A DNA stretch of 64,000 nt. Source: Gammaproteobacteria bacterium (GTDB lineage Bacteria > Pseudomonadota > Gammaproteobacteria > JAPPPA01). The DNA lies in contig JAUHZK010000002.1 in the NCBI GenBank assembly GCA_030425645.1, positions 1-64,000 of the forward strand, given 5' to 3'. This document shows, one piece after another, positions 21,587 to 30,541 of this stretch. Below the pieces are notes generated by a model. It ran no database searches. It saw only the letters and a list, made by a program, of their open reading frames with translations, and had not been told where the DNA came from. The first letter of the stretch is position 1, and each line of letters opens with the position of its first letter. The position numbers and the translations under genes were made by a program.

Positions 21587-21784
21587 ATGGAAAGTTTATC
21601 TAATTGGTTGAATATGGGCGGTTACGCTGCCTTTGTTTGGAGTGCCTACGCTCTGTGGGCGCTAGGTTTTGCCTGGCTGGTTGGCGGTACCTTTATTGGT
21701 CGCAACAAAGCTTTGCAGCAGTTGGCTGCTCAACAACGCCGAGCGGCGCTAAAAGAGAGCCCTCAAAGGGGAACAGCAGCATGA
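21587..21784 (+). CDS. ccmD: heme exporter protein CcmD
   Basis: A 65-residue single-helix membrane protein that stabilises the CcmC-CcmE heme complex. It has the typical layout: N-terminal MGGYAAFVWSAYALWALGFA helix followed by a charged cytosolic tail (NKALQQLAAQQRRAALKES). I chose ATG at 21587 because upstream in-frame sequence lies in the REP-like repeat. It overlaps ccmE by ATGA. Confidence 0.9.
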   Translation: MESLSNWLNMGGYAAFVWSAYALWALGFAWLVGGTFIGRNKALQQLAAQQRRAALKESPQRGTAA

Positions 21785-22254
21785 CACCGATTCGCCGTAA
21801 ACGTTTGATGTATGTGGTTCTGCTGCTAGCGGGTGTTGGTGCCTCGGTGTTTTTCGCCTCACAAGCAATGCGGGAAAACTTAATGTTTTTCTATAGCCCA
21901 ACGCAGGTTGAGGCCGGCGAAGCGCCGGTTGGCGCGCGTTACCGCTTAGGTGGTTTGGTACTAACTGGCTCGGTAGAGCGGGAAGCTGGCAGCATCGAAG
22001 CCCGGTTTGTACTGACGGATACCCAAGCGCAGATTCCAGTGAGTTTCTCAGGCATCCTGCCGGATTTGTTCCGTGAGGGGCAGGGCATCGTGGCGCATGG
22101 TCGTATGCGTGCAGATGGCGTGTTTGAAGCTGACGAAGTGTTAGCTAAACACGACGAGAACTATATGTCGCCAGAAGTGGTTGAGGCGCTTAAAGCCGCC
22201 GGACACGACCCAACCAAAGGCGATCCTGAAGAGTATCAACGCCAGAAGCCTTAG
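21781..22254 (+). CDS. ccmE: cytochrome c-type biogenesis protein CcmE (heme chaperone)
   Basis: A 157-residue protein, membrane-anchored at its N-terminus (MYVVLLLAGVGASVFFASQA), with a periplasmic OB-fold. The histidine in the motif VLAKHDENYMSPEV covalently binds heme during transfer from CcmC to CcmF. The start is the ATG overlapping the ccmD stop; longer frames run into ccmD and are not real. Confidence 0.96.
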   Translation: MTPIRRKRLMYVVLLLAGVGASVFFASQAMRENLMFFYSPTQVEAGEAPVGARYRLGGLVLTGSVEREAGSIEARFVLTDTQAQIPVSFSGILPDLFREGQGIVAHGRMRADGVFEADEVLAKHDENYMSPEVVEALKAAGHDPTKGDPEEYQRQKP

Positions 22255-22302
22255 GCCGACGAGCGCCACAACCCTATAAGCCCCAAACTAAGTCATCACG
22301 CT

Positions 22303-24246
22303 ATGTTTATTGAAGTCGGCCATTTTGCCGTTGTTTTAGCCTTTGCCCTATCTATCGTGGCATCCACGATTCCGTTGTGGGGCGCACATAAAGCCGATGC
22401 GCGTTTAATGGCCTTGGCGGTGCCGGCGGTGCGCGGACAGTTTGTGCTGATTGCCGTTGGTTTTGCGGCCTTGGTAGCTGCGTTTATCGACAACGATTTT
22501 TCAGTCTTATACGTAGCTGAAAACTCCAATACAGCTTTGCCGTTTGCGTACCGCATTGCCGCGGTATGGGGTGCACATGAAGGCTCACTGCTGTTGTGGG
22601 TGCTAATTCTGGCTGGCTGGGCTTTGGCCGTGAGCATTTTTAGCCAGTCTTTGCCGGTGGTGATGAAAACCCGAGTATTGGCTTTGCTGAGCTGGGTCAC
22701 CTTGGGCTTTTTAAGCTTTCTGCTATTTACCTCGAATCCTTTCGAGCGTTTGATTCCCGCCGCTTTAGAAGGGCGTGATTTAAATCCCTTATTGCAGGAT
22801 CCGGCGCTGGTGATTCACCCGCCGATGCTCTACATGGGTTATGTCGGCTTTTCCGTTGCCTGGGCCTTTGCGGTTGCGGCCTTATTGGGCGGCACCTTAG
22901 ATAGCACTTGGGCGCGCTGGTCGCGGCCTTGGACCACCGTGGCTTGGTTATTCCTAACCATCGGTATCTCTCTGGGCAGCTGGTGGGCTTATTACGAGCT
23001 AGGCTGGGGTGGCTGGTGGTTCTGGGACCCGGTTGAAAACGCCTCGTTTATGCCGTGGTTAATGGGTACGGCCTTAATTCACTCGCTGGCGGTGACTGAG
23101 AAACGGGCCACCTTTAAGAACTGGACCGTATTGCTGGCTATTTTTACCTTTAGCTTAAGTTTGCTGGGTACCTTCTTGGTGCGTTCGGGCGTATTGGTTT
23201 CGGTGCATGCCTTTGCTACCGACCCAGAGCGGGGCGCATGGATTTTGGCGATGATGACGATTTTCGTCAGCGTGGGTTTGTTCCTCTACGCTTGGCGTGC
23301 GCCCTACATTACTTCGGTGGGTAAATTTAACTGGCTCAGCCGTGAGTCGTTGCTGTTGGTGAACAATGTATTGCTGGTAGTAGCGGCGATTACCGTGTTA
23401 ACGGGCACCTTGTACCCGATTGCCTTAGATTGGCTCAAAGTCGGCAAAATCTCGGTCGGCCCGCCGTACTTTAATGCCACCTTTGTACCGCTAATGTTGC
23501 CGCTAATGCTGGCAATGGGCTTCGGCGTGGCTTCGCGTTGGAAACGCGATAGCCGTCAACTGCTAAACCGTTTGGCTGTGGCCTCTGCAGTAGCAGCGGC
23601 ATTAGGCTTGTTGTTCAATTTGGTGGTGGTTGAGAACAATAGCGTACTGATCGCAGTATCGGTATTTTTGGCCTTCTGGGTCTTGGTAACCGCCGCACGT
23701 GAGCCTATTCAGCGCATTCGCAGCAAGGGCAGTGTGGCTGCTGGCATTAAAAGCTTGCCGTTGCATTTGCATGGCATGGTGGTCGCGCATATTGGTCTAG
23801 CCATTACCGCCCTAGGGATTGCGGTGACTAGTGCCGATAGCGCGATGGCGGATGAGGTGATTAAACGCGGCAATTCCGCCACTGTCGGTGGTTATGAATT
23901 CCAGTTTATGAATATCGAAGAGGTGGCTGGTCCGAACTACGACGCTACCCGCGCCAGCATTAAGGTGAACCAAGGTCGCGAGCACGTGGCTTGGTTGTAT
24001 CCCGAAAAACGTATTTACCGCGTGCAAACCAGCCCGATGACAGAGGCTGGCATTGATGCCGGCTTTACCCGCGATGTTTATATCTCGCTCGGTGAGCCGG
24101 TTGGTAACGACAGCTGGAGCTTCCGCATGCAGGTTAAGCCCTTAGTACGTTGGATTTGGCTAGGTACCATCTTTATGGCGATTGGCGGCTTGCTGGCCGT
24201 ATGTGACCCCCGTTACCGCCGACAAGCTAAGCGGAAGGCTGCGTAA
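22303..24246 (+). CDS. ccmF: cytochrome c heme lyase subunit CcmF
   Basis: A 647-residue polytopic membrane protein that receives heme from CcmE and attaches it to apocytochrome c together with CcmH/CcmI. The WWD domain is GWWFWDPVENASFMPWL; a second hallmark is VWGAHEGSLLLWVLILAGWA. A periplasmic domain spans about residues 500-600 before a final helix. It overlaps ccmG by one base (TAATG). Confidence 0.96.
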   Translation: MFIEVGHFAVVLAFALSIVASTIPLWGAHKADARLMALAVPAVRGQFVLIAVGFAALVAAFIDNDFSVLYVAENSNTALPFAYRIAAVWGAHEGSLLLWVLILAGWALAVSIFSQSLPVVMKTRVLALLSWVTLGFLSFLLFTSNPFERLIPAALEGRDLNPLLQDPALVIHPPMLYMGYVGFSVAWAFAVAALLGGTLDSTWARWSRPWTTVAWLFLTIGISLGSWWAYYELGWGGWWFWDPVENASFMPWLMGTALIHSLAVTEKRATFKNWTVLLAIFTFSLSLLGTFLVRSGVLVSVHAFATDPERGAWILAMMTIFVSVGLFLYAWRAPYITSVGKFNWLSRESLLLVNNVLLVVAAITVLTGTLYPIALDWLKVGKISVGPPYFNATFVPLMLPLMLAMGFGVASRWKRDSRQLLNRLAVASAVAAALGLLFNLVVVENNSVLIAVSVFLAFWVLVTAAREPIQRIRSKGSVAAGIKSLPLHLHGMVVAHIGLAITALGIAVTSADSAMADEVIKRGNSATVGGYEFQFMNIEEVAGPNYDATRASIKVNQGREHVAWLYPEKRIYRVQTSPMTEAGIDAGFTRDVYISLGEPVGNDSWSFRMQVKPLVRWIWLGTIFMAIGGLLAVCDPRYRRQAKRKAA

Positions 24247-24782
24247 TGAAGCGTTTTATTCTGCCGTTTGTATTTTTAGCCGGTTTGGTGACCTTGCTGG
24301 CAGCAGGGTTAGGTCTAAACCCGCGCGAAGTGCCGTCGCCGTTAATTGGTAAGCCAGTACCTGAATTCACGTTGCCGACCTTGGCGGACCCTGAATTTAG
24401 AGTCAGCGATCGCGATCTAAAAGGTCAGCCGTACCTCTTCAATGTTTGGGCCAGCTGGTGCCCGACCTGTTATCAGGAACACCCCTTGCTGATGCAGTTG
24501 GCTGAGCGTGGCGTGAATATTGTTGGTTTGAATATTGAAGATGAGCGCGCCGACGCTATCGCGGTGTTGGAGAAGGGCGGTGACCCTTACCGCGTGGTAT
24601 TGGTGGATTACGACGGTCGCTCACGTATTGATTGGGGCGTGATTGCGACACCGGAAACCTTCTTGGTGGATGCCAATGGCGTTATTCAATATAAACATAC
24701 CGGGGCCATTACTTGGCAGGATTGGGCTGAAGTGATTGCGCCGAAATATCAGCAACTGTTAACGGGTGCGCCGCGTGGTTAA
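24246..24782 (+). CDS. ccmG: thiol:disulfide interchange protein CcmG/DsbE
   Basis: A 178-residue membrane-tethered periplasmic thioredoxin that keeps the apocytochrome CXXCH cysteines reduced. It has an N-terminal anchor (FVFLAGLVTLLAAGLGL), the active site WASWCPTC and the conserved GVIATPETFLVD. It overlaps ccmH by 17 bases. Confidence 0.95.
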   Translation: MKRFILPFVFLAGLVTLLAAGLGLNPREVPSPLIGKPVPEFTLPTLADPEFRVSDRDLKGQPYLFNVWASWCPTCYQEHPLLMQLAERGVNIVGLNIEDERADAIAVLEKGGDPYRVVLVDYDGRSRIDWGVIATPETFLVDANGVIQYKHTGAITWQDWAEVIAPKYQQLLTGAPRG

Positions 24783-25230
24783 AGCTTTATTATTTTTGTT
24801 CTTGATTGCGTCGCCCGCTTGGGCGATTGATAGCTTTCAGCTACCTGAAGACCCGCAGTTATTGGCTCGTTACCAAGCCTTGTCGGAAGAGTTTCGCTGC
24901 CTGGTATGCCAAAACCAGAACTTGGCAGACTCGAATGCGGAGCTGGCGAAAGACCTCAAAATCGAGTTGGTCGAACTGCTGCAAGCCGGTAAAAACGATG
25001 AGCAAATTCGCGAATTTTTAGTCGCGCGTTACGGTGATTTTGTGTTGTATCGCCCCCCGGTGAATAGCGCCACGGCGTTTTTATGGTTGGCGCCGCTGAT
25101 TGCTGTCTCCGTGCTTGGGCTTGTCGTATTGATGCTCTGGCGGCGTGGTCGTCAAACAGAAACAGCTACCGCCAATGACGAGCAAGTGGCTGCCGCCTTA
25201 GCCGATTTAAAGAAACAAAAAAACTCCTAG
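24766..25230 (+). CDS. ccmH: cytochrome c-type biogenesis protein CcmH
   Basis: A 154-residue membrane-anchored thiol protein that works with CcmG to deliver reduced apocytochrome. The signature FRCLVCQNQNLADSNAELAK holds the redox pair CLVC. A signal segment precedes it and one membrane helix (FLWLAPLIAVSVLGLVVLML) follows. The start is GTG at 24766, overlapping ccmG; GTG at 24775 is an alternative. Confidence 0.94.
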   Translation: MRRVVKALLFLFLIASPAWAIDSFQLPEDPQLLARYQALSEEFRCLVCQNQNLADSNAELAKDLKIELVELLQAGKNDEQIREFLVARYGDFVLYRPPVNSATAFLWLAPLIAVSVLGLVVLMLWRRGRQTETATANDEQVAAALADLKKQKNS

Positions 25231-25234
25231 TGCC

Positions 25235-26470
25235 ATGACTCTATTTTTACTAAGCGCGGCTGCCTTAATCGCCGCCACACTTTGGTGGCTTGGCCGTCCT
25301 TTGTTGAGCGCGTTGGCGAGTAACAATGCGCCCGAAAACCAGCAAAGCGCTAACCGTGCAGCCTTAGAAGAGCAGCTAAGCGAAGCGCAGGCGGAATTTG
25401 AAGCTGGCCGCATTGATGAGGCTGCCTTTAAAGAAACCGAACAAGAGCTTGCTCGGCGTTTGCTGGAAGAAGTCAAAGTTGAGAGCCAGTCTATTGCGGC
25501 GACTGGTGCGCCCCAGAGTGTGTTATTTGCGGTGCTAGCTTTGTTTGTGGTGGCCTTGAGCGCCGGGCTATATCTTGATTTAGGTAAGCCAAACTTAATT
25601 GCTGAATCAGCAGAACCCGCGGCAGTTGAAACCGCAGGTGAATTTGACCCTGATGCCGCGAAGCGACGCGTGTTGCAGCTACGTCAGCAATTAGAAATCA
25701 ATGCCCAGAATGCCGTGGCTTGGGCCGAATTGGCCCGTTTAGAGCGCCGTTTGGGGCAAACGGCTGATGCCACCCGGAGCTACCAACATGCCGCCATGCT
25801 GGCCACTAACGACAGTGATAAAACCGAGTTGCAGCTAGAAATGGTAGAAACCTTTGCCTTACACGCTGAGCGCAACGGCACGGCCATTCCGCCAATGGCG
25901 CTTGTGGTGGTCAATGAAGTGTTGGGGCGATACCCTGAGCATCCGCGTGCTCTGTGGTATGGCTCGATGTTGGCTGAGCAGGCTGGACAACGTAATGTGG
26001 CGATTGAACGCGTCGAAACCTTGTTGTCACTGAATCCACCTGAGCAAATTCGCGCTGCCTTAACGCAGCAATTGGCGGGTTGGAAAGCGGCACAGGACGA
26101 GGTCAAAGAACCGTCGTCGTCCGTGAGTAGTCGCGAGATTGCGGTTTCAGTTGATATTCCACCGGGTACCGATGTGGGTAATACCAACTCGGCAACCTTG
26201 TTTGTTTATGCGCGTGCGGCTAATGGTCCGAAGATGCCGCTCGCCGTACGCCGCTATGAGTCACCTATTTTCCCGCTAACCCTAGCGCTAAACGACAGCA
26301 TGGCAATGGTGCAGGGCACTCAGCTGGGAACTTATGACGAGCTAGAGGTGGTTGCTCGGGTGAGCTTTACGGGTGATGCGATTCCTCAGCCCGGCGACTG
26401 GTTTGGTTCAAAAGTGATTTCAAAGGGCCAGGATGCTGTGGCGATTGGGATTGATACTTTGGTGGAGTAG
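25235..26470 (+). CDS. ccmI: c-type cytochrome biogenesis protein CcmI
   Basis: A 411-residue apocytochrome chaperone. Two N-terminal membrane helices (about 1-22 and 88-108) bracket a leucine-zipper-like cytosolic loop (LEEQLSEAQAEFEAGRIDEA). The periplasmic part has TPR-like repeats (AQNAVAWAELARLERRLGQT) and a C-terminal domain typical of fused CcmH/CcmI relatives. It is the last gene of the ccm operon; no clear terminator follows, only repeats. Confidence 0.93.
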   Translation: MTLFLLSAAALIAATLWWLGRPLLSALASNNAPENQQSANRAALEEQLSEAQAEFEAGRIDEAAFKETEQELARRLLEEVKVESQSIAATGAPQSVLFAVLALFVVALSAGLYLDLGKPNLIAESAEPAAVETAGEFDPDAAKRRVLQLRQQLEINAQNAVAWAELARLERRLGQTADATRSYQHAAMLATNDSDKTELQLEMVETFALHAERNGTAIPPMALVVVNEVLGRYPEHPRALWYGSMLAEQAGQRNVAIERVETLLSLNPPEQIRAALTQQLAGWKAAQDEVKEPSSSVSSREIAVSVDIPPGTDVGNTNSATLFVYARAANGPKMPLAVRRYESPIFPLTLALNDSMAMVQGTQLGTYDELEVVARVSFTGDAIPQPGDWFGSKVISKGQDAVAIGIDTLVE

Positions 26471-26765
26471 GTCTAGCTGGGCCAGAGTAGGGGTTGGCTT
26501 GCTATGATCGGGATGGTTACAAGCTTGGATAAACTCAATCGTTAAGGGATGCGCTCCCTACGGTCGCGGTTAAGTGCTCCGCACTTAATCGAACCGGATG
26601 GCGTTGCCATTGGTTCGAAGTTCGACGCCGAAGTGTAAATACGAAAAAGGTTGGTCGGTGATTGGGCTCTGGTGCTAAACGTCGGGATTGGCTCCCTGCG
26701 GTCGCCGTCAAACGCTTGGGGCGTTTGATCGAACCGCGGTTTTGGCTTTAAAACCCGTCCAGCGC
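26471..26765. repeat. two tRNA-associated repeat units downstream of tRNA-Ser(UGA)
   Basis: Units at 26546-26595 and 26684-26735 share GGGAT--GCTCCCT-CGGTCGC, then a hairpin, then ATCGAACC. The hairpins differ in sequence (TTAAGTGC/GCACTTAA against TCAAACGC/GCGTTTGA) but stay self-complementary. Read on the tRNA strand each begins GGTTCGAT and ends ATCCC, like a T-arm opened by an insert. No gene is seen in this 295-base stretch. Confidence 0.7.
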
Positions 26766-26808
26766 AAATACAAAAAAGGCCCGTCTTTGACGGGCCTTTT
26801 TTGTATTT
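26766..26808 (-). terminator. terminator of tRNA-Ser(UGA)
   Basis: A perfect 20-bp stem (AAATACAAAAAAGGCCCGTC on the plus strand) with a 3-base loop, directly abutting the CCA end of the tRNA. The T run is inside the 3' arm. Confidence 0.85.
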
Positions 26809-26898
26809 GGCGGAGGAGGAGGGATTCGAACCCTCGAAGGGCTATTAACCCTTGCTGGTTTTCAAGACCAGTGCATTCAACCGCTCTGCCACCCCTCC
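26808..26898 (-). tRNA. tRNA-Ser (UGA)
   Basis: 91 bases including an encoded CCA. The 5' end is GGAGGGGTGGCAGAGCGGTT, the anticodon loop CTTGAAA holds TGA, the long variable arm is typical of class II tRNA, and the T-arm is GAGGGTTCGAATCCCTC. The acceptor GGAGGGG pairs with CTCCTCC with one G-T pair. It reads UCA and, by wobble, other UCN serine codons. Confidence 0.97.
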
Positions 26899-27144
26899 GG
26901 ATGTATTTGCTGTGCGGCAAATTTGAGCGCGCAAAGATACCGATTTTTGACGCATAGTGCCAGTAAAAATTGCGGTTTTTTATAGAAACTTTCTAGCCCT
27001 TGCTTAAATCGAAGCATAAGGTCGTATGTTTGGATCTATCAGCGCTAATTTGCTTGAAAATAGTCTATTTATCCCCACATATTTCTTGCTAGGCTTATGC
27101 CTGCTTATTTATTCATTCCTCGGGTCAAAAGGAGACCTAAGACC

Positions 27145-27840
27145 ATGAATCAGGATTTTGATCGTCGTTATTCGAATGCTCAGGACGCGGTAGTAAGCCG
27201 TGGCCAGCCTTCTTTGCTAGAAACCAATAAGGTGCTGCGCCAAACTTATATGTTGTTGGCAATGACCTTGATGTTTAGTGCGGCGACCGCCTTCTTAGGT
27301 ATGGCGGTGTTTAACAAGCCGGTTAACTGGATTTTGGACTTGGTGGTCACCTTTGGCCTGTTGTTTGCCGTTAACTGGCAGCGTAATAGCGTGATGGCGC
27401 TACCATTGGTGTTTGCCTTTACCGGCTGGATTGGGCTTTCATTGGGGCCGATTCTGAGCATTTATATGCAGATCGCTAACGGCTCTGAGGTGATTATGCA
27501 GGCGCTAGGCGGTACGGCTTTGGTGTTCTTTGCGCTATCTGCTTACACCTTGCGTACACAGAAAGATTTCAGCTTTATGGGTGGCTTTCTGTTTGTCGGT
27601 TTGATTGTGGCGATTATCGCTTCGATCGCCAATATTTGGCTGCAAATTCCAGTGCTGCAGTTGGTAATCCCTGCGGCCTTTGTTCTGATTGCTAGTGGCC
27701 TGATCTTGTTTGATACCAGCCGCATTATTCACGGTGGTGAAACCAACTACGTGATGGCAACGGTTAGCTTGTACCTAAACATCTATATCTTGTTTATGAA
27801 CTTGCTAAGCCTGCTAACTAGCTTGGGTAGCGACGAGTAA
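27145..27840 (+). CDS. Bax inhibitor-1/YccA family protein
   Basis: A 231-residue membrane protein with seven hydrophobic segments, beginning MNQDFDRRYSNAQDAVV after AAGGAGACC. Family features are the first helix KVLRQTYMLLAMTLMFSAATA and the late region FVLIASGLILFDTSRIIHGG plus NIYILFMNLL. Bacterial relatives include YccA, which modulates FtsH, and pH-sensitive calcium-leak proteins; the role here is not determined. A longer frame with an upstream ATG lacks a ribosome binding site. A terminator follows. Confidence 0.88.
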   Translation: MNQDFDRRYSNAQDAVVSRGQPSLLETNKVLRQTYMLLAMTLMFSAATAFLGMAVFNKPVNWILDLVVTFGLLFAVNWQRNSVMALPLVFAFTGWIGLSLGPILSIYMQIANGSEVIMQALGGTALVFFALSAYTLRTQKDFSFMGGFLFVGLIVAIIASIANIWLQIPVLQLVIPAAFVLIASGLILFDTSRIIHGGETNYVMATVSLYLNIYILFMNLLSLLTSLGSDE

Positions 27841-27866
27841 GACGCTGCTGAAGGCGGAATCATAAG

Positions 27867-27892
27867 AGGCCCCGTTTATCGGGGCCTTTTTT
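27867..27892 (+). terminator. Rho-independent terminator
   Basis: AGGCCCCG, loop TTTAT, CGGGGCCTTTTTT: a strong hairpin with a T run after the YccA-like gene. Confidence 0.9.
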
Positions 27893-28028
27893 ATGTGGTA
27901 GTACTAGGTGGTGGTTCCACATAGCAGTTCCACATAGCAGTTAAGTACAAGCGAAAGCGTAAAATAACGATAAACTTAGCGGCATAAACAATAAAACCGC
28001 CGATGCGGGCATTAGGAAGAGGGCGATC

Positions 28029-28334
28029 ATGGCGCAGAAATACGACACATTTGAAGAGTTTTATCCGTTCTACTTGTCGGAACATAGCAATACCACCTGT
28101 CGGCGTATGCATTTTGTTGGTAGTTCTATTGCCTTGCTTTTGATTGCAATAGCGGTCATCACGGCTAATGCTTGGTTGGCGGTGCTGGCAATTGTGCAGG
28201 GTTATGCTTGGGCTTGGGTTGGGCACTTTTTCTTTGAGCACAACAAGCCCGCGTCTTTTAAGCAGCCGCTTTATAGCTTTGTTGGCGACTGGGTGATGTA
28301 CAAAGATATTTTGACCGGCAAAATTAAATGGTAG
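28029..28334 (+). CDS. Mpo1-like (DUF962) membrane protein
   Basis: A 101-residue protein with two or three membrane helices. Histidines in conserved positions (SEHSNTTCRRMHFVGS and VGHFFFEHNKPASF) match the DUF962/Mpo1 family. In yeast Mpo1 is an iron-dependent dioxygenase of 2-hydroxy fatty acids; bacterial members are unstudied as far as I know. GAFVGD-type ending (YSFVGDWVMYKD) is also typical. It starts with ATG after GAGGGCGATC and ends at a terminator. Confidence 0.85.
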   Translation: MAQKYDTFEEFYPFYLSEHSNTTCRRMHFVGSSIALLLIAIAVITANAWLAVLAIVQGYAWAWVGHFFFEHNKPASFKQPLYSFVGDWVMYKDILTGKIKW

Positions 28335-28360
28335 CGGTGCTTTAGGCCGTTGCTTATTGG

Positions 28361-28387
28361 AAAGCCCGCTTAATTGCGGGCTTTTTT
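28361..28387. terminator. bidirectional terminator
   Basis: AAAGCCCGC, loop TTAATT, GCGGGCTTTTTT between the Mpo1-like gene (+) and the convergent DUF3187 gene (-); it overlaps the latter's stop codon region. Confidence 0.85.
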
Positions 28388-29336
28388 ATAGCTTAATGCT
28401 GTAGTCGAAACTGATACCAAAATCGGGGGCTGTTTCGGTCGGTAGATCCTCGGTAATTCTAGCGCTCCAAAATCCTTTAGCCGTCTCGCCGTAAGCGCCA
28501 ATGCCAATATTGCCGCTGGCACCGCCTAAGGTGCTAATTTCACTGTTATACCAAGCACTTTGCCAGCTGCCGCTAATAAAGAGGTTGACGCGGTTGCTAA
28601 TGTTGTACGCCGCCAGTATTGCGCCAGCGACGGTGGCTGCTTGGCTTTGCTCGGGTAAGACTTTGTTGTCGATTATGTAGGTAGCTCCAATAGTCGCTGC
28701 AAAGCCGCTAAAACCAGCCTCGGGCAGGGCGCTGCTGTAGCTTAGGCCTAGCTCGCTGCCGCCTGAACCGGTCAATTTGTCCTCGTCACCGGTGGGTAAT
28801 TTGATGGCTAGGTTGTAAGGCCCGATGTGGGCTGCGACGGTGATGTCTCCTAGGCCTTGTTGGCTTTCGTTAATATCAATCAAGCTGGTGCCGTTACGTT
28901 GGTAGCGATAATGCAGCGTATTTTCTGGTCTTTGTTGGCGATTGCCCTCCGGTAAACCGGTCAGGTCATGCCAGCCGTCGATAGTCGAGTCTAAAAAGCC
29001 TGCGGAATGCCGATAATAGGGCAGCGAGATGCTGAGGCTGTCTAACCAGCTGACGGTCTTAACTTGTTTCTGTAGCGTTAACTCTAGGCGAGCCGCTTCG
29101 CCGTCAATAAGTAGGCTTTCGTTGCCTTGTTGGCGTTCTAATGAGGTGTTGCTGGCGGAAAGACGTATCGACGCCTTGTTGCCGCACTGGGCGGTACTGA
29201 GTGTGGCGGGTTGTAAGTGGATAGCGGCAAGAGGGCGTTGGTTGCCGCTGTCCAGCGTCACGCACTGTTGCTGGCCGGCTGCTATGGCGTTGAAACTCGC
29301 CGCCAAAATGCTCCAGCTAAGGGTCAATTTCTTCAT
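28386..29336 (-). CDS. DUF3187 family outer membrane protein
   Basis: A 316-residue secreted protein with a signal peptide (WSILAASFNAIAAG). The hallmark IDGWHDLTGLPEGNRQQRPEN and the later KLPTGDEDKLTGSGGSELGL match DUF3187, a predicted outer membrane beta-barrel family of unknown function. It ends in an aromatic/hydrophobic strand (DFGISFDYSIKL), as barrels do. It overlaps the end of the YheT-like gene by 20 bases and is probably translated from the same transcript. Confidence 0.75.
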   Translation of the reverse strand: MKKLTLSWSILAASFNAIAAGQQQCVTLDSGNQRPLAAIHLQPATLSTAQCGNKASIRLSASNTSLERQQGNESLLIDGEAARLELTLQKQVKTVSWLDSLSISLPYYRHSAGFLDSTIDGWHDLTGLPEGNRQQRPENTLHYRYQRNGTSLIDINESQQGLGDITVAAHIGPYNLAIKLPTGDEDKLTGSGGSELGLSYSSALPEAGFSGFAATIGATYIIDNKVLPEQSQAATVAGAILAAYNISNRVNLFISGSWQSAWYNSEISTLGGASGNIGIGAYGETAKGFWSARITEDLPTETAPDFGISFDYSIKL

Positions 29337-30321
29337 TTTTATTATTAATAATTCGTTCTAAGTTGCTGAAAATCCATTGGTTTATGTAGCTTCTGCGGTC
29401 ATTTTGAATAAAGCCGCAGTGGCCGCCGTGCTTAACGATAGTGGTGTTCAGGGTGGGCGACTTAGGTAGCGCAGTGATATCGCTAATGGGAATAACGGGA
29501 TCATCGCTGGCGCTAAGGATAAAAGTAGGGGTTTTGATACTGTTAATCGTCTCGTCGCTTACTCGGTAGCCTTCTAGGTAGCTTTTAGCGTTGTTGGCAG
29601 GTAAAAGGCCCGATTGAATGAAAAAGTCTGTCATTTCATCCAGTGTTTCGAGTTTTAGCGCGGCTTCAAAGTCATATAGACCGGCCCAGGCGGCTTGTTT
29701 TGCACGGATCGATTTGCGCCATTTTTTGCGGAAATAATGGTGATAGAGCTTGGGGCCTTTTGCTAACGCCTGCATGGTCGAAAACGGCCTTACGGCGGGG
29801 CTTACGGCAAATGTGGCGTCTAAGGGGATGCCCAATGTCGGCGCCAATGCGGCAACTCGCAGAGCGAAATTCCCACCCATTGAAAAGCCGGCTAATAAAT
29901 TGGGCTGGGTTTTGCCGTAGTGCTCGCAGAGTTGTTTGGTTGCTTCGGCGACTTCGTTAATCAGAAAGCCGTGAAAAGGGTCTTTGTTTAGATGGTAAGT
30001 ATCACCGTGGTCGCGAAGATTGAGTCGAGAGACGCTATAGCCGCGTTTGTACAAGTAGGCGCTAAGGGCGACTAAATAGACTGACTTAGAGCATCCTTCC
30101 CAGCCATGCAGTAAAACCGCGTGACCTTTGGGGTTGGGGTGTTCGTTAATGTCGGCCGCAAGTTTTCCTTCGCTGGTTTCAAGAATAATGCGCTGCGGCG
30201 ACTTTAGTGCCGGACATTGCTTGAAGATCAACCAACGTCGAGGTTTAAAGCTGGCGAGCATGGATTGTGCGTGCGGGTGACGCAATACACCGCTTGGTCG
30301 AAATAATAGCTCTGCTTGCAT
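29317..30321 (-). CDS. YheT-family alpha/beta hydrolase
   Basis: A 334-residue hydrolase of the YheT/ABHD1-3 group. The N-terminus HPHAQSMLASFKPRR is the family mark. The oxyanion region is LLHGWEGCSKSVY, the nucleophile GFSMGGNFALR, then the aspartate in SASDDPVIP and the histidine in KHGGHCGF. Eukaryotic relatives are lipid esterases; the bacterial substrate is unknown. The start at MQAELLFRPSG is chosen over an ATG 21 codons upstream because it is where family similarity begins. Confidence 0.88.
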   Translation of the reverse strand: MQAELLFRPSGVLRHPHAQSMLASFKPRRWLIFKQCPALKSPQRIILETSEGKLAADINEHPNPKGHAVLLHGWEGCSKSVYLVALSAYLYKRGYSVSRLNLRDHGDTYHLNKDPFHGFLINEVAEATKQLCEHYGKTQPNLLAGFSMGGNFALRVAALAPTLGIPLDATFAVSPAVRPFSTMQALAKGPKLYHHYFRKKWRKSIRAKQAAWAGLYDFEAALKLETLDEMTDFFIQSGLLPANNAKSYLEGYRVSDETINSIKTPTFILSASDDPVIPISDITALPKSPTLNTTIVKHGGHCGFIQNDRRSYINQWIFSNLERIINNKNEEIDP

Positions 30322-30541
30322 GGTGTGGCGCTTGTTGGGCTTTTGCTTGGGGTTTATGTTGCCAAACAAGCGCTCTAGCGTCACTTATTCGCCTATATAA
30401 AATTATTATTTAACATAATATATATTATGCGCATATTTATTTGTGCGGGTTCAGCATAAGCAGTCCACTTCCATCTCCCAACTGCGACCATAGTTGTTAC
30501 GATGCCTCCCGTTTACGTAACGGCGCTTAAAGGAAATCTTG

